Source: Kibdelosporangium philippinense
GTDB lineage: Bacteria > Actinomycetota > Actinomycetes > Mycobacteriales > Pseudonocardiaceae
Direction: 5' to 3'
NCBI RefSeq assembly: GCF_021390435.2
Contig: NZ_JAJVCN010000004.1
Span: 1,530,501 to 1,594,500, forward strand
Length of the DNA: 64,000 nt
Position 1 is the stretch's first letter, and every line of letters begins with the position of its first letter. This document shows positions 32,291 to 42,300 of this stretch, one piece after another. Made by a program: the position numbers and the translations under genes. The notes below the pieces were generated by a model. It ran no database searches. It was not told the origin of the DNA and saw only the letters and a list, made by a program, of their open reading frames with translations.

Positions 32291-33775
32291 TCAGCGAATA
32301 CGCGTTACAGGCTCACGGGATGTAAGGACCCGCCGTAGCTTCATCCCGACAAACACAGCCACAGCGATGGCTACGGCGGTCATGGGCCAGTTGTTCTGGA
32401 CGGTGTCGCCATCGGGGTACGTGTAGAGGATCAGGAAGATCGAGACCCCGCCGATCACAGCGATCCGCCTTGCCGGAAGCGCGAATGCCGCGGCGAGCAC
32501 GAGAGGCCAGCTGAAGTACCACGCGAACGTCACCGAAGACAGCAACACCGTTGCCAGCAAAGCGAGTGCGGCATTGCGGATCGCGATCGGCCCGCCATGC
32601 CGCGCCTTCCACCACAGCCACACGATCACGCCCACCAGCGCGACCCAGCCACACAACCGCGCGACGTTCACGACATCAGCCGGATTCACGTCGGCGAAAA
32701 TGCCGATCACCGAGGTCGCGAGCTTGCCGGCCAGCGTCGGCAACGACAGCCACAGGTCCACGATGGCATTGCCGTCCAACGCCCCGATCCAGCCGAGATC
32801 CACGCCCGCCAACAACGTGAATCCGCCGAACACGGCCACGACGATCGCCGCCCCGACACCAGCCGTGATGGCGAACGAACCGACACGGGACGAGTCCTTG
32901 CGGTGCGCCATCCACACCCAGACCAGGAACGGCAGCACGACCGCCGCGGTCGCCTTCACCGCGAACGCGGCACCGACGAGGGCGAATCCGAACAGGTGCT
33001 GCCGGTTGAGGATGAACAGCGTGCCCGAACAGAGCAGGCCGATCATCAGCAAGTCGTTGTGCGCGCCCGCCACAAGGTGGATCAAAATCAGCGGGTTGAC
33101 CGCGACCAGCCACAGCGCCATCTCGGGCCTACCCCCGAGGTGACGGCACAGCCCAGGCAATGCGGCGCACACCAGCACCAGGCCGCTGACCATCAGCAGC
33201 CGGATCAGGATGACGCCGAGCATGATGTTGGTGCCCGTCAGCGCGACGACGCTCTTGAGCAGGATGATGAACAGCGGGCCGTAGGGCGACGGCGTGTGCT
33301 GCCACACCTCGGCGACGTTCTCCGACATCGGCCCGAGCAGCCGCGACGGGCCGTCGGTGTACGGGTCGAATCCGGCGTTGGCCAGGGCACCTTGTGCCAG
33401 GTAGATGTACGGATCCTTGGTGAACAACGGCGGCGCGATCACCAGCGGCGCGACCCACGCGGCCACCGCGCGCCACATCCCGCGTACGTCGACCACGTTC
33501 GCCTTGATGGCGCGGGCGAGCTTGATCCAGGCCCAGACCAGTAGCGCGACACCGACGTAGACGCTGGTCGACGCGAGCATCTTGCCGTGCCCGTAGCGCC
33601 AGATGCCCAGCACGGTGTTGGACAGCAGCGGGTCGAACCGCAGTGTCGCGCCCGCGCCCGCTCCGCCGATCACGATCAGGATCGACCCGATCAGACCGAG
33701 CCGGATCGCCCGGCCGCGCACCGAGTCATCGGCGGGCTCGGCGGGTGCTTGCGGAATCGCTGTTGGTGTCGCCAT
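32291..33775 (-). CDS. GT-C polyprenol-phosphomannose-dependent mannosyltransferase, MptB-like
   Basis: About 494 residues from ATG 33775 (MATPTAIPQAP); an in-frame ATG at 33844 is less likely. It has about 12-13 transmembrane helices. The GT-C signature regions are present: the first loop with KDPYIYLAQGALANAGFDPY and a following SPYGPLF, VNPLILIHLVAGAHNDLLMI, and SVTFAWYFSWPL. These match the alpha-1,6-mannosyltransferase MptB family that extends the lipomannan/glycan core using C35/C50-P-mannose on the outer membrane face. It diverges from the SARP gene. Substrate identity is inferred from family only. Confidence 0.82.
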   Translation of the reverse strand: MATPTAIPQAPAEPADDSVRGRAIRLGLIGSILIVIGGAGAGATLRFDPLLSNTVLGIWRYGHGKMLASTSVYVGVALLVWAWIKLARAIKANVVDVRGMWRAVAAWVAPLVIAPPLFTKDPYIYLAQGALANAGFDPYTDGPSRLLGPMSENVAEVWQHTPSPYGPLFIILLKSVVALTGTNIMLGVILIRLLMVSGLVLVCAALPGLCRHLGGRPEMALWLVAVNPLILIHLVAGAHNDLLMIGLLCSGTLFILNRQHLFGFALVGAAFAVKATAAVVLPFLVWVWMAHRKDSSRVGSFAITAGVGAAIVVAVFGGFTLLAGVDLGWIGALDGNAIVDLWLSLPTLAGKLATSVIGIFADVNPADVVNVARLCGWVALVGVIVWLWWKARHGGPIAIRNAALALLATVLLSSVTFAWYFSWPLVLAAAFALPARRIAVIGGVSIFLILYTYPDGDTVQNNWPMTAVAIAVAVFVGMKLRRVLTSREPVTRIR

Positions 33776-33840
33776 CAGCGGCGGAATATACCTGGGGCTT
33801 CGTCGGGCCTGGCGGGTGACAGGCGGTTGTAGGCCCGCGA

Positions 33841-33857
33841 TCATCGCAGGTCGGCAC
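33841..33857 (+). repeat. 17-bp direct repeat, copy 1 (upstream of SARP gene)
   Basis: TCATCGCAGGTCGGCAC is identical to 37015-37031. Here it ends 11 bases before an ATG at 33869; the conserved SARP protein begins at 33962. Confidence 0.7.
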
Positions 33858-33961
33858 CGTGCGGACGGATGAAGCGTCCAAACGGGAGGAAGCGCGATGA
33901 GCGGCTATACGGATGTCCCGCGAGTGCAAGGCGTTCACGGTGGCTGCGGCATGATCGATGT

Positions 33962-36900
33962 ATGCGGATAGCGCTGCTCGGCCCGGTTCAGGCGTACGCC
34001 GCCGATGGCACGCCGATCGAAGTCTCGGCGGCCCGGCTGCGCACGCTACTGGCCAGGTTGGCGCTGGCCGTGGGTGAAACCGTGTCGTCCGAGGCGCTCA
34101 TCGACGACCTCTGGGGACACAACCCGCCCACCGACGCGCTCAACGCCCTGCACGCCCTGATCTACCGTCTCCGCAAGGCTTTGCGCGACCCAGGGGCGCT
34201 GGAGTCGGCCGGGGTGGGCTACCGCCTGGCCGTGGCCCCGGAAAACGTCGACATTCGTCAGTTCGAGCACCTGGCCACCCGAGGTAGGCGAGAACTGAGC
34301 ACGGGCGCGCCCCAGCAAGCCGCAACCCTGCTCGGCGAAGCCCTCAACCTCTGGCGCGGGACCGCGCTAGCCGACGTACGCGAAGCCCCGTTCGCGGATG
34401 CCGCCGCGGTCCGGCTGGAGGAACTGCGGGCGGTCGTCCTGGAAGACCGGTTCGAAGCCGAACTGCGCCTCGGTCACCACGCCGAAATCCTGGCCGACCT
34501 GACCGCGGCCTCCGCGGACCACCCGCTCAGGGAAAGGCTCGCCGCCCTGCGGATGCGAGCCCTGTCCGCGGCAGGACGTCAGTCTGACGCGCTGGCGGCG
34601 TACGAGGAGGTCCGCAGCAGGCTCGCCGACGAGCTCGGGGTCGATCCATCGGCAGATGTGCGGGAAGCGCACCTGGCCGTACTCCGTGGCAGCGTCGAGC
34701 GCCCCGAGCTGACTCCAGGCCGTCTGCCTGCGCGGCTGACCAGCTTCACCGGCCGAGACGACGAGCTGAAACTCGTCGCCGAGTTGCTGGATTCGTCACG
34801 GCTGGTGACCGTGGTCGGCCCCGGCGGCGTCGGAAAGACAAGCCTGGCCATCAAAACAGCGACCCAGCACCGGACGTATCGGCAGGGCAGGCTGTGGCTC
34901 GTCTCGCTGGTGGGTTCGAAGAGCGTGGCCGAAGCGGTCCTCGGCGCCCTCAACTCGCCCAACGCACGCCCGCCGGGCACTGGTCCGGCTGAACCACTAA
35001 ACCGGGTGGTCGAGCTGCTTGGCGTGAGCGAAGCCGTGCTCATCTTGGACAACTGCGAGCACATCGTGGACGCGGTCGCGCAGTTCGCCCGTGAGGTCCT
35101 CGAACGACAGCCCGAGCTGACCATTTTGGCCACCAGCAGGGAACCCTTGGAAGTCATGGGCGAGGCGCTGTGCCGTCTCGGTCCGCTCGACGAATCCCCT
35201 GCGGTGCAGCTGTTCGTCGACCGCGCAATGGCCGCACGACCCGGATTCCGGCTCGATGAGTCCACTATGGACCATGTGGTTGACGTCGTCAGGCGGCTTG
35301 ACGGGTTGCCGCTTGCCCTGGAACTGGCCGCCGCGAGGCTGCGGTCGATGAGTGTCCAGCAGATCGCGCAGCGCCTCGACGACCGGTTCCGGCTCCTGAA
35401 ATCCGGTAACCGGGCGGCGGATCCACGTCAGCGCACTCTGCACGCGGTGATCGACTGGAGCTGGGACCTGCTGACCGGGCAAGAACAGCTGCTGGCGCGC
35501 CGGATGTCCGTATTCCCGACAAGTTCCAGTGCCGACGCGATCGAGGCGGTGTGCGGCGGCGAGGACATCACGGCACTGGTCGACAAGTCCATTGTGGAGG
35601 AAACGGCCACCGGCTACCGGATGCTGGAGTCCATTCGCGCGTACATGGCAGAAAAACTCGTGCCAGAACGGGATGAAGTCCTGCGCAGGTTCGCGCGGTA
35701 CTTCGCCGATCTGGCTGAGCGACACGAGCCATTGCTGCGGTCAGCTAAGCAAGACGAGTCGTTGAAGCTGTTCGAAACCGAGTACGACAACCTGATTTTC
35801 GCCCTGCAGACGGCCGTCGACGCCCGCGACGCGATCACGGCGTCCCGGCTGCTGACCCCGTTGTGCTGGTACTGGAGCATGCCGCGATACGACGCGCGCG
35901 CCGAAACATTCGTCGCGCAACTGCTCGAGTTCGGCGACGCGCTGCCGGAGGTCGACCAGGTCGCATTCAGGGCGTTCCAGCTGGTCACGGGCACAGGGCC
36001 AGCGCCGGACGACGCTGAGTTGGTGCGTGAGTTGATCGAGGACTGCGCGCGAACCGGCGCCCTGCGGCGGTATCCGATGTCGATGGTGGCGACGCTCGGA
36101 ACCGGCTACATGCTCGGCCTGGACGACCTGGTCGAGCAGGAGATCCGTAAAATCCGTGCAGGCACAGACCCTTGGGCCCGCGCGTGCACGTATCTGGTCG
36201 AAGCCTTCGCCCGCTACTTCAAGGGCGACTGGCAAGGCGTCGCGACATCGACTCAGCAAGCCCTGCAAGGGTTCGAGGAGACGGGCGACCGCCTGTTCAT
36301 CGCGACAGTACTGGCCGGTGTGGCGCACATCAGCACCACCAACGGCGATCACGAAGCCGCGATCCGGGCCTACGAGCGAGCGGTCGCACTGGCCACCCCG
36401 AACCAGTGGGAATACCTGGTCGGCCTTGCCAACGAGCGAATGCGTGCGGGCGACCTGCCAGGCGCCCGCCGAGAACTCGACAGAGCGGGTTACGAGAGCG
36501 GCCAGCGGCTGATCGACGCTGTGGTCGCGCAGGCCAAAGCCGACTTGTTGCGCCGATGCGGGGATATCGACGGATCCGACCGTGAACTCGACCGGTCGTT
36601 AACCTATGCGCGCGATACGCCGATGCCCGAAGAAGCCGCGCACAACATGATCACGCCAGCGAGGATGGCGAATCGCCTCGCCGCAGGCGACATTCCAGGC
36701 GCGCGAGCCCTGCTGCCCTCGCTCATCAGCGTGACATCAGGCAACCTCGACCTCCCCATGGCCGCCCAAAGCCTCGCCAGGCTTCGATATTTGGAAGGCG
36801 ATTTGACTGGCGCGGCCACGGCACTCGGCATGAGCGAGGCCATTCGCGGCGTCTTCGACAAAGGCGACCCAGAACTGCGCGATCTCGTCGCTGACCTGGT

Positions 36901-37006
36901 CAACCACCTCGGTCAGGACGCGTACGACCAGGCATACGGCCAGGGCGCGCAGATGCCGAGGCAGGACGCGATGGACACCCTGATGAAGCCTGTCAGTGGC
37001 TTGTAA
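33962..37006 (+). CDS. SARP/AfsR-family regulator (OmpR-type DBD, BTAD, NB-ARC, TPR)
   Basis: 1,014 residues from ATG 33962 (MRIALLGPVQAY); the frame is open from 33869. Domains in order: OmpR/SARP winged helix (1-90, VSAARLRTLLARLALA, WGHNPPTDALNALHALIYRL), BTAD (95-240, ending RLADELGVDPSADVREAHL), an NB-ARC NTPase (LTSFTGRDDELKLVAELL, Walker A VGPGGVGKTS, VLILDNCEHIVDAVAQF) and a C-terminal helical repeat region. This is the AfsR architecture used to activate secondary metabolism or development. P450 and ADP-ribosylglycohydrolase-like genes follow on the same strand and are likely targets; a shared 17-bp direct repeat precedes both SARP and P450 genes. Confidence 0.92.
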   Translation: MRIALLGPVQAYAADGTPIEVSAARLRTLLARLALAVGETVSSEALIDDLWGHNPPTDALNALHALIYRLRKALRDPGALESAGVGYRLAVAPENVDIRQFEHLATRGRRELSTGAPQQAATLLGEALNLWRGTALADVREAPFADAAAVRLEELRAVVLEDRFEAELRLGHHAEILADLTAASADHPLRERLAALRMRALSAAGRQSDALAAYEEVRSRLADELGVDPSADVREAHLAVLRGSVERPELTPGRLPARLTSFTGRDDELKLVAELLDSSRLVTVVGPGGVGKTSLAIKTATQHRTYRQGRLWLVSLVGSKSVAEAVLGALNSPNARPPGTGPAEPLNRVVELLGVSEAVLILDNCEHIVDAVAQFAREVLERQPELTILATSREPLEVMGEALCRLGPLDESPAVQLFVDRAMAARPGFRLDESTMDHVVDVVRRLDGLPLALELAAARLRSMSVQQIAQRLDDRFRLLKSGNRAADPRQRTLHAVIDWSWDLLTGQEQLLARRMSVFPTSSSADAIEAVCGGEDITALVDKSIVEETATGYRMLESIRAYMAEKLVPERDEVLRRFARYFADLAERHEPLLRSAKQDESLKLFETEYDNLIFALQTAVDARDAITASRLLTPLCWYWSMPRYDARAETFVAQLLEFGDALPEVDQVAFRAFQLVTGTGPAPDDAELVRELIEDCARTGALRRYPMSMVATLGTGYMLGLDDLVEQEIRKIRAGTDPWARACTYLVEAFARYFKGDWQGVATSTQQALQGFEETGDRLFIATVLAGVAHISTTNGDHEAAIRAYERAVALATPNQWEYLVGLANERMRAGDLPGARRELDRAGYESGQRLIDAVVAQAKADLLRRCGDIDGSDRELDRSLTYARDTPMPEEAAHNMITPARMANRLAAGDIPGARALLPSLISVTSGNLDLPMAAQSLARLRYLEGDLTGAATALGMSEAIRGVFDKGDPELRDLVADLVNHLGQDAYDQAYGQGAQMPRQDAMDTLMKPVSGL

Positions 37007-37014
37007 GAACGCTG

Positions 37015-37031
37015 TCATCGCAGGTCGGCAC
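37015..37031 (+). repeat. 17-bp direct repeat, copy 2 (upstream of P450 gene)
   Basis: TCATCGCAGGTCGGCAC, identical to 33841-33857; ends 10 bases before the P450 ATG at 37042. Confidence 0.7.
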
Positions 37032-37041
37032 GGTCGATGGC

Positions 37042-38259
37042 ATGACCGAACCATTCACCGAGGTGAAACTGCTCGCCCAGCGGTCGGATGAGCACCCCTT
37101 CAAGCTGATGCCCGAACTCATCCGGATACGGGAGGAACGGCCGCTGACCCCGATGATCTTCCCCGACGGACACGAAGGCTGGCTGGCCACCGGGTACGAC
37201 GAGGTCCGAGCCGTGCTCAGGCATCCGAGGTTCAGCAACCGGTACGAGCTGCAGCACGTGCCGATACCTGGCTTCACCGAAACGCCACCGCCCGCGCAGC
37301 CTGGCGACATGCTTGGATTGGACGCGCCCGAACACACCCGCTACCGCAAACTGCTGACTGGCAAGTTCACGCCACGCCGGATGCGGCTGCTGACCGAGCA
37401 GGTCGAGGCGTACACCGCGGAGCGGCTTGACGCGATGGAACGGGAAGGTCCGACGGTCGACCTGATGGAGGTGTACGCCCGTCCCATTCCCGCCCTGATG
37501 ATCTGCGAGCTGCTTGGCGTGCCCTACGACGACCGCGAGCACTTCCAGCGGCTCATCGACGCGATGGTGTTCCGCGAGGGCATGTCGATGGCGGACCTCA
37601 GCGCCACCTGGGCCGAGACGCAGCAGTACATCCGTGCGCTGCTCGCTGCCAAGCGCAAGAGCCCGACCGATGACGTGTTCAGCGAGCTGACCAGCAGCGA
37701 CCTCGACGACGACGAGCTGTCCGGGCTGGGAGCGTTCCTGCTTGGCGCTGGCATGCACACCACGAGTGCCGTGATCGGGATGGGCACGTTCGCCTTGCTG
37801 ATCCACCCCGACCAGTTCGCGGCCCTGCGCGACGAGCCGGAACTGACCGCGGGCGCGATCGAGGAACTGTTGCGCTACACCGGGATCGGCCCTGGCGCGG
37901 TGCGGACCGCGCTCGAAGATGTCGAGATCGAAGGCGTACCGATCAAAGCCGGGCAGACAGTGACCATGTCGATGGACGCGGCCAACCGTGATCCTCGCCG
38001 CTTCGCGGACCGTCCGGACGAGCTGGACCTGCGGCGCAACGCGTCCGGGCACCTGACCTTCATCCACGGCGTGCACCAGTGCCTCGGTCAGCACTTGGCC
38101 CGTGTCGAACTGCGGACCGCCCTTCCCTCGCTGGTCAGGCGGTTTCCCACGCTGCGGCTGGCGATCCCGGTGCAGGAGGTGCCGATGCGGACCGATGGGA
38201 ACATCTACGACGTGACGCGGCTCCCGGTGACCTGGGCCGGACCGTCACGCGGCCAGTAA
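37042..38259 (+). CDS. Cytochrome P450
   Basis: 405 residues, normal for soluble bacterial P450s. The K-helix ExxR is in GAIEELLRYTG. The heme-binding loop is FIHGVHQCLGQHLARVEL, where the Cys ligand is intact but the usual first Gly of F-G-x-G is Ile. In the I-helix, LLGAGMHTTSA replaces the usual acidic residue of A-G-x-[D/E]-T with His. It needs ferredoxin and reductase partners, none of which is adjacent. It lies 35 bases after the SARP gene and is probably co-regulated. The substrate is unknown, and no biosynthetic genes surround it. Confidence 0.9.
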   Translation: MTEPFTEVKLLAQRSDEHPFKLMPELIRIREERPLTPMIFPDGHEGWLATGYDEVRAVLRHPRFSNRYELQHVPIPGFTETPPPAQPGDMLGLDAPEHTRYRKLLTGKFTPRRMRLLTEQVEAYTAERLDAMEREGPTVDLMEVYARPIPALMICELLGVPYDDREHFQRLIDAMVFREGMSMADLSATWAETQQYIRALLAAKRKSPTDDVFSELTSSDLDDDELSGLGAFLLGAGMHTTSAVIGMGTFALLIHPDQFAALRDEPELTAGAIEELLRYTGIGPGAVRTALEDVEIEGVPIKAGQTVTMSMDAANRDPRRFADRPDELDLRRNASGHLTFIHGVHQCLGQHLARVELRTALPSLVRRFPTLRLAIPVQEVPMRTDGNIYDVTRLPVTWAGPSRGQ

Positions 38260-38330
38260 CCCACTACGCGTTCCCGTTCGGGCCGTCACATAATTGTCGG
38301 CGGCCCGTCTTTTCGAACTGGATGCGTAGG

Positions 38331-39221
38331 ATGATCACTACTGTTTTGACGACTCGTCAAGACAAGGCGCGGGGGCTGCTACTCGGCCTCATGCTCGGCG
38401 ACGCGCTCGGCGCCCCGTTCACCGGCCGGGCACGCGTATCCAGCGCCGACCTGGCGGCTGAGGAGGCGGCGCCGAGCAGTCTGGTGCTGACCGGCGACGC
38501 ACTGCTGGCGTTGGCGTTGACCGACCATCTCGCCCGGTTGCCCGCGATCGACAGCGCCCTGCTGGCCGAGGAGCAGGCGGGCATGTGGAAGTCCAGGCCG
38601 TTGCGGTGTTATCCCGACTCGGCGATGGTGGTCTTCAGTCAGATCGCCAGTGGTGTGCGGTGGGAATCCGTCACCGTGACCGGTGCCGACGACAGTGTGG
38701 CGGAACGGATCACACCGGTCGCCCTGATTGCTGACGACCTTGAGCACGTCGTGCAGCTCGCGTTACGGGCTGCCGCCGTCACGATCCCTGACGAGGAAAC
38801 CGAACAAGCCGCGACCGTGCAGGCTTCTGCCGCGTTCTTGGCGATGCACAGTGACATGGACTGTCCACTTGATCCGACCCAGCTCACCGCGGACCTCGCC
38901 GCCGCATTCCCGTCATGGCAACAAAATCTGACGATCGTGGCCGATCTCGTCGACGCCGACGCGACACCGGACGAAACCGCGGACGCGTTTGGCCACACGG
39001 TGCCAAGGGCGTTGGTCGCCTTCCTGCTCAACCCGGATGACCCCGATGAAGCGATCCGCTATGCGATCCAGTGTGGCGGGGAAACCGGGACTGTCGCGGC
39101 GATGGCAGGTGCGCTCGCCGGGGCCCGCAGCGGGACTTCGTTGATGTCGAAGACTTTGCTCGGCCGCCTCGAAGGGCGCAAGCACGCGACGCGCCTCGCG
39201 GACCAACTTATCGTACCCTAA
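38331..39221 (+). CDS. ADP-ribosylglycohydrolase-family protein with degenerate metal sites
   Basis: About 296 residues from ATG 38331 (or ATG 38322). The N-terminal ARH motif is GLLLGLMLGDALGAPFTG. The first metal motif, normally TDDT, reads LTGDALLALAL. The C-terminal motif, normally GGDTDT, reads CGGETGTVAAMAGALAGA. At least three usual metal-binding residues are therefore changed. The fold is recognisable, but removal of ADP-ribose by a binuclear Mg site is doubtful; it may be a pseudoenzyme or act on another ligand. It follows the P450 gene by 71 bases and is probably in its operon. Confidence 0.75.
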   Translation: MITTVLTTRQDKARGLLLGLMLGDALGAPFTGRARVSSADLAAEEAAPSSLVLTGDALLALALTDHLARLPAIDSALLAEEQAGMWKSRPLRCYPDSAMVVFSQIASGVRWESVTVTGADDSVAERITPVALIADDLEHVVQLALRAAAVTIPDEETEQAATVQASAAFLAMHSDMDCPLDPTQLTADLAAAFPSWQQNLTIVADLVDADATPDETADAFGHTVPRALVAFLLNPDDPDEAIRYAIQCGGETGTVAAMAGALAGARSGTSLMSKTLLGRLEGRKHATRLADQLIVP

Positions 39222-39247
39222 CTGCATGGGGAACGCGCGTTTGTCGT

Positions 39248-39305
39248 TCAGCCCTCGTGAGTGGTTATGCGTGTTCTAACCCTGCTAACCACTCACGAGG
39301 GCTGA
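39248..39305. terminator. 20-bp-stem bidirectional terminator
   Basis: The arms 39248-39267 (TCAGCCCTCGTGAGTGGTTA) and 39286-39305 are exact complements with an 18-base loop. It separates the convergent ADP-ribosylglycohydrolase and WD40 genes; the WD40 stop codon lies inside the right arm. Confidence 0.88.
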
Positions 39306-42300
39306 CATGGGGGTTTGTAGGTGAGTTGGGACAGGTGGTGTTCCCAGACCTCGGGCGTCAGCACGTCACGGGTGGTTGTGCAGATTCGCTGGATCGCGTG
39401 TTCCCGGTCCAGATCCCAGATCCGGATGAGGTTGTCGCCGGTTCCGGTGACCAGCACGCGCGCCGTGGGGCTGAACGCGGCTGTGTATCCGGTGTCCATC
39501 CGGCCGGACAGCATGCCGATCGGGCGTGCGTTGGCGGCGTCTGAGATGTCCCACAACCGGATCGATTTGTCCGCGCTTGTCGTGGCCAGGGTGCGGCCGT
39601 CCGGGCTGAACGCGGCCGAGATGACCGACTCGGTGTGTGCCGTCAACGGGTTGCCCAGCAGCGTCGGGTTCATCGGATCCGCGACGTTCCACAGCCGTAC
39701 GGTCTTGTCCGCGCTGGTCGTGGCGATGATTTTGCCGTCGGGGCTGACGGTCGCCGAATGCACCGCGCCTGAGTGCGCGGTGACCACGTTGCCCAATGGA
39801 CGAGGCGCCGCAGGGTCGTCGACATTCCACAGCTTGAGGGTTTTGTCTGCGCTGGTGGTGGCGAGGATGCGCTGGTTCGGGAGGAAGGCGAGGTCGTTGA
39901 TGTAGTCCGTGTGGCCGGTGCGGAGATCCCCGAGGCGCGTGACTTGCCCCTGGGTGTCCCAGAACGTGACGGTCGAGTCGCCATTCAGGGTCGCGAGGAT
40001 ACGGCCGTCCGGGCTGAACGCGACTTGCCCGCCGAACCTCGTGCTGAGCGCCAGGGGAGTGCCCATTGGCTGCGGATGGGCCGGATCGGACACGTTCCAC
40101 AGCCGTACTTTCTGATCACCACCGGCGGTGGCCAGGATGCGCCCGTCGGGGCTCAAGGCGAGGTTGTTGAGGTAGGTGTCGTGCCCTTCCAGCGGCGGGC
40201 CGAAGGACCTCGGATGGACAGGATCGGTCATGTCCCACAGCCGGGCCGTCTTGTCTCCGCTGGCGGTGGCGAGCAGCCGTCCGTCCTTACTGAACTCCAG
40301 CGAACTGACCCAATACGTATGTCCGGCAAGGATTGTCGACGGGATCGACCATAGGCTGACCGCGCTGCTGTCGGTTCCGGCGGCGAGAGTCCTGCCATCC
40401 GGACTGAACTCGACCGTATTGACGCCGCTGCTGCCTGCCGACAGCGGTGGCCCGAACGGTACTGGATCGCTTGGAGCAGAAAGGTTCCACAGCCGGGTCG
40501 TGTTGTCGGTGCTCGCGGAAGCCAACATGCGACTGTCCGGACTGAACGCTACTTGCCAGACAGCCGCGCTGTGCATGGTGATCGGCTGGCTTTGCGGCAC
40601 GGCATGCGCTCGATCCGTCACGTTCCACAGGCGGACTGTCTTGTCCTCGCCCGCGGTTGCCAGCATGCGGCCGTTGGGGCTGAACGTGACCGAGTGCACT
40701 ATGTCGGTGTTGCCAGTGAGTTGGCCGAGTGATGCGGGCTGTTCGAGGTCGGTGACGTCCCACAGCCGGACGCCCTTGTCGTTGCCCGCGGACGCGAGCG
40801 TGCGGCCGTCCGGACTGAACTCGACGGAACGCACCGGAGCCGTGTGGCCGACCAGTGGCTGACCCAGCGGCCGCGGCTTGACCGGATCGCTGATATCCCA
40901 CAGCCGCACGGTTTGGTCGTCGTTCGCGGTGGCGATGGTCTTGCCGTCTTCGGTGAACGCGACCGAGTAGATCGTTCCGTTGTCGCCGGACAAGGGCTGG
41001 CCGAGTGCGGTGGGATGCGCGGGATCGCTGACGTCCCACAGGCGCACGACGTTGTCGTTGCCCGCGGTGGCCAGCAGCTTCCCGTCGGGACGGAACACCG
41101 CCGACGTGACCCAGCTGGTGTGTCCGGTCAGCGGCTGGCCCAACGCGACCGGACGAGATGGATCACGCATGTCCCACAGCCGGACCGTTTTGTCGTCGCT
41201 GGCGGTGGCCAGGATCTGGCCGTCCGGTCGCCATGACGTCTCGTAGACCGGTCCGGTGTGGCCGAGGATCGGGGTGGCCAGCGGTGTGTTCTGGGTCGAG
41301 ATGAGCCTGGAGTAGACCTCTTGGTCGTCCGGCCGGATGCGGTGCGCGACCAGGTTGAGCTGGGCCGACAGCGACGGATCGGCCTCGGCGAGCCGGTCGG
41401 CCTCGGCCAGGATCCGCCTGAACTCGGCGTCATTGCGTTCGGTGATCGCGATCGCGGCGGCGACCACCGCGACGATCGCCAGCACGCAGACCAGCGTGAC
41501 CGCGACGCGGCGGGTCCATGTCGCCCGCTGTCGTTGTTTCGCTGACGCGGCAAGGAAATCCTTGGCGATCCCGGTCGGTCGTTTCGCCCGCAGCAGCGCG
41601 GTCTCCAGCCGCGCGCCGCGATAGAGCAGCGACGGATCCCTGCGCTCGGTGTCCCAGGTCTCGGCGTCTTCTTCGAGACGTTGCCGTGCCAGGTTTCCGG
41701 CCCGGTCGTTGTCGATCCAGCTCCTCAGCCGCGGCCACGCCTGCAAGAGGGCCTCATGGCTGATCTCGACCGAGTCGGCGTCCAATGTGACCAGTCGGGC
41801 CCGTGCCAACGCCTCCAATGCCTCCGCCGCGGCGTTGGGATCGGCTGATCTTTCGACGATTTCGTCTCGTGTGGACCGTCGGCGAGTGTCCCTTGTGTCT
41901 CGTCCAACGTGGACAAGGCGCAGCATGACCTCCGGTGTCGCCGATTTCGCCGCGGACGTCAACTCTGCCCACGCTTGTTCGGCTGTGGCGGCGACAGCCC
42001 CGTGGATGCCGCCTGCGGCACGGTAGCCCGCGATCGTCAGTTTGCCCGCCTGCCGCCTTTGCCACGTCGCCAGCAGCGCGTGGGACAGCAGCGGCAGGGC
42101 GCCCGCGTCGTATGAGCCGCCTCTGGTCCGGGTGCTCGCGCCGAGGTCGCGCATGAGCAGGTCGACCAGGCCGGTTTCGAGCTGGACGCCCACGGCCCTG
42201 GCAGGCCGCGTGATCGCTTCGCGCAGTTCGGTCGCTGCCATCGCGCCGAGGACCATTTGCCGGTCCTGCAAGGCTTCCGCCAGTTCGGGGTAGTCAAGGC

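Noticed and set aside
33962..39221. SARP, P450 and neighbours as a biosynthetic gene cluster
   Set aside because: No polyketide synthase, NRPS, terpene, RiPP or tailoring set lies nearby; one P450 and a regulator are not enough.
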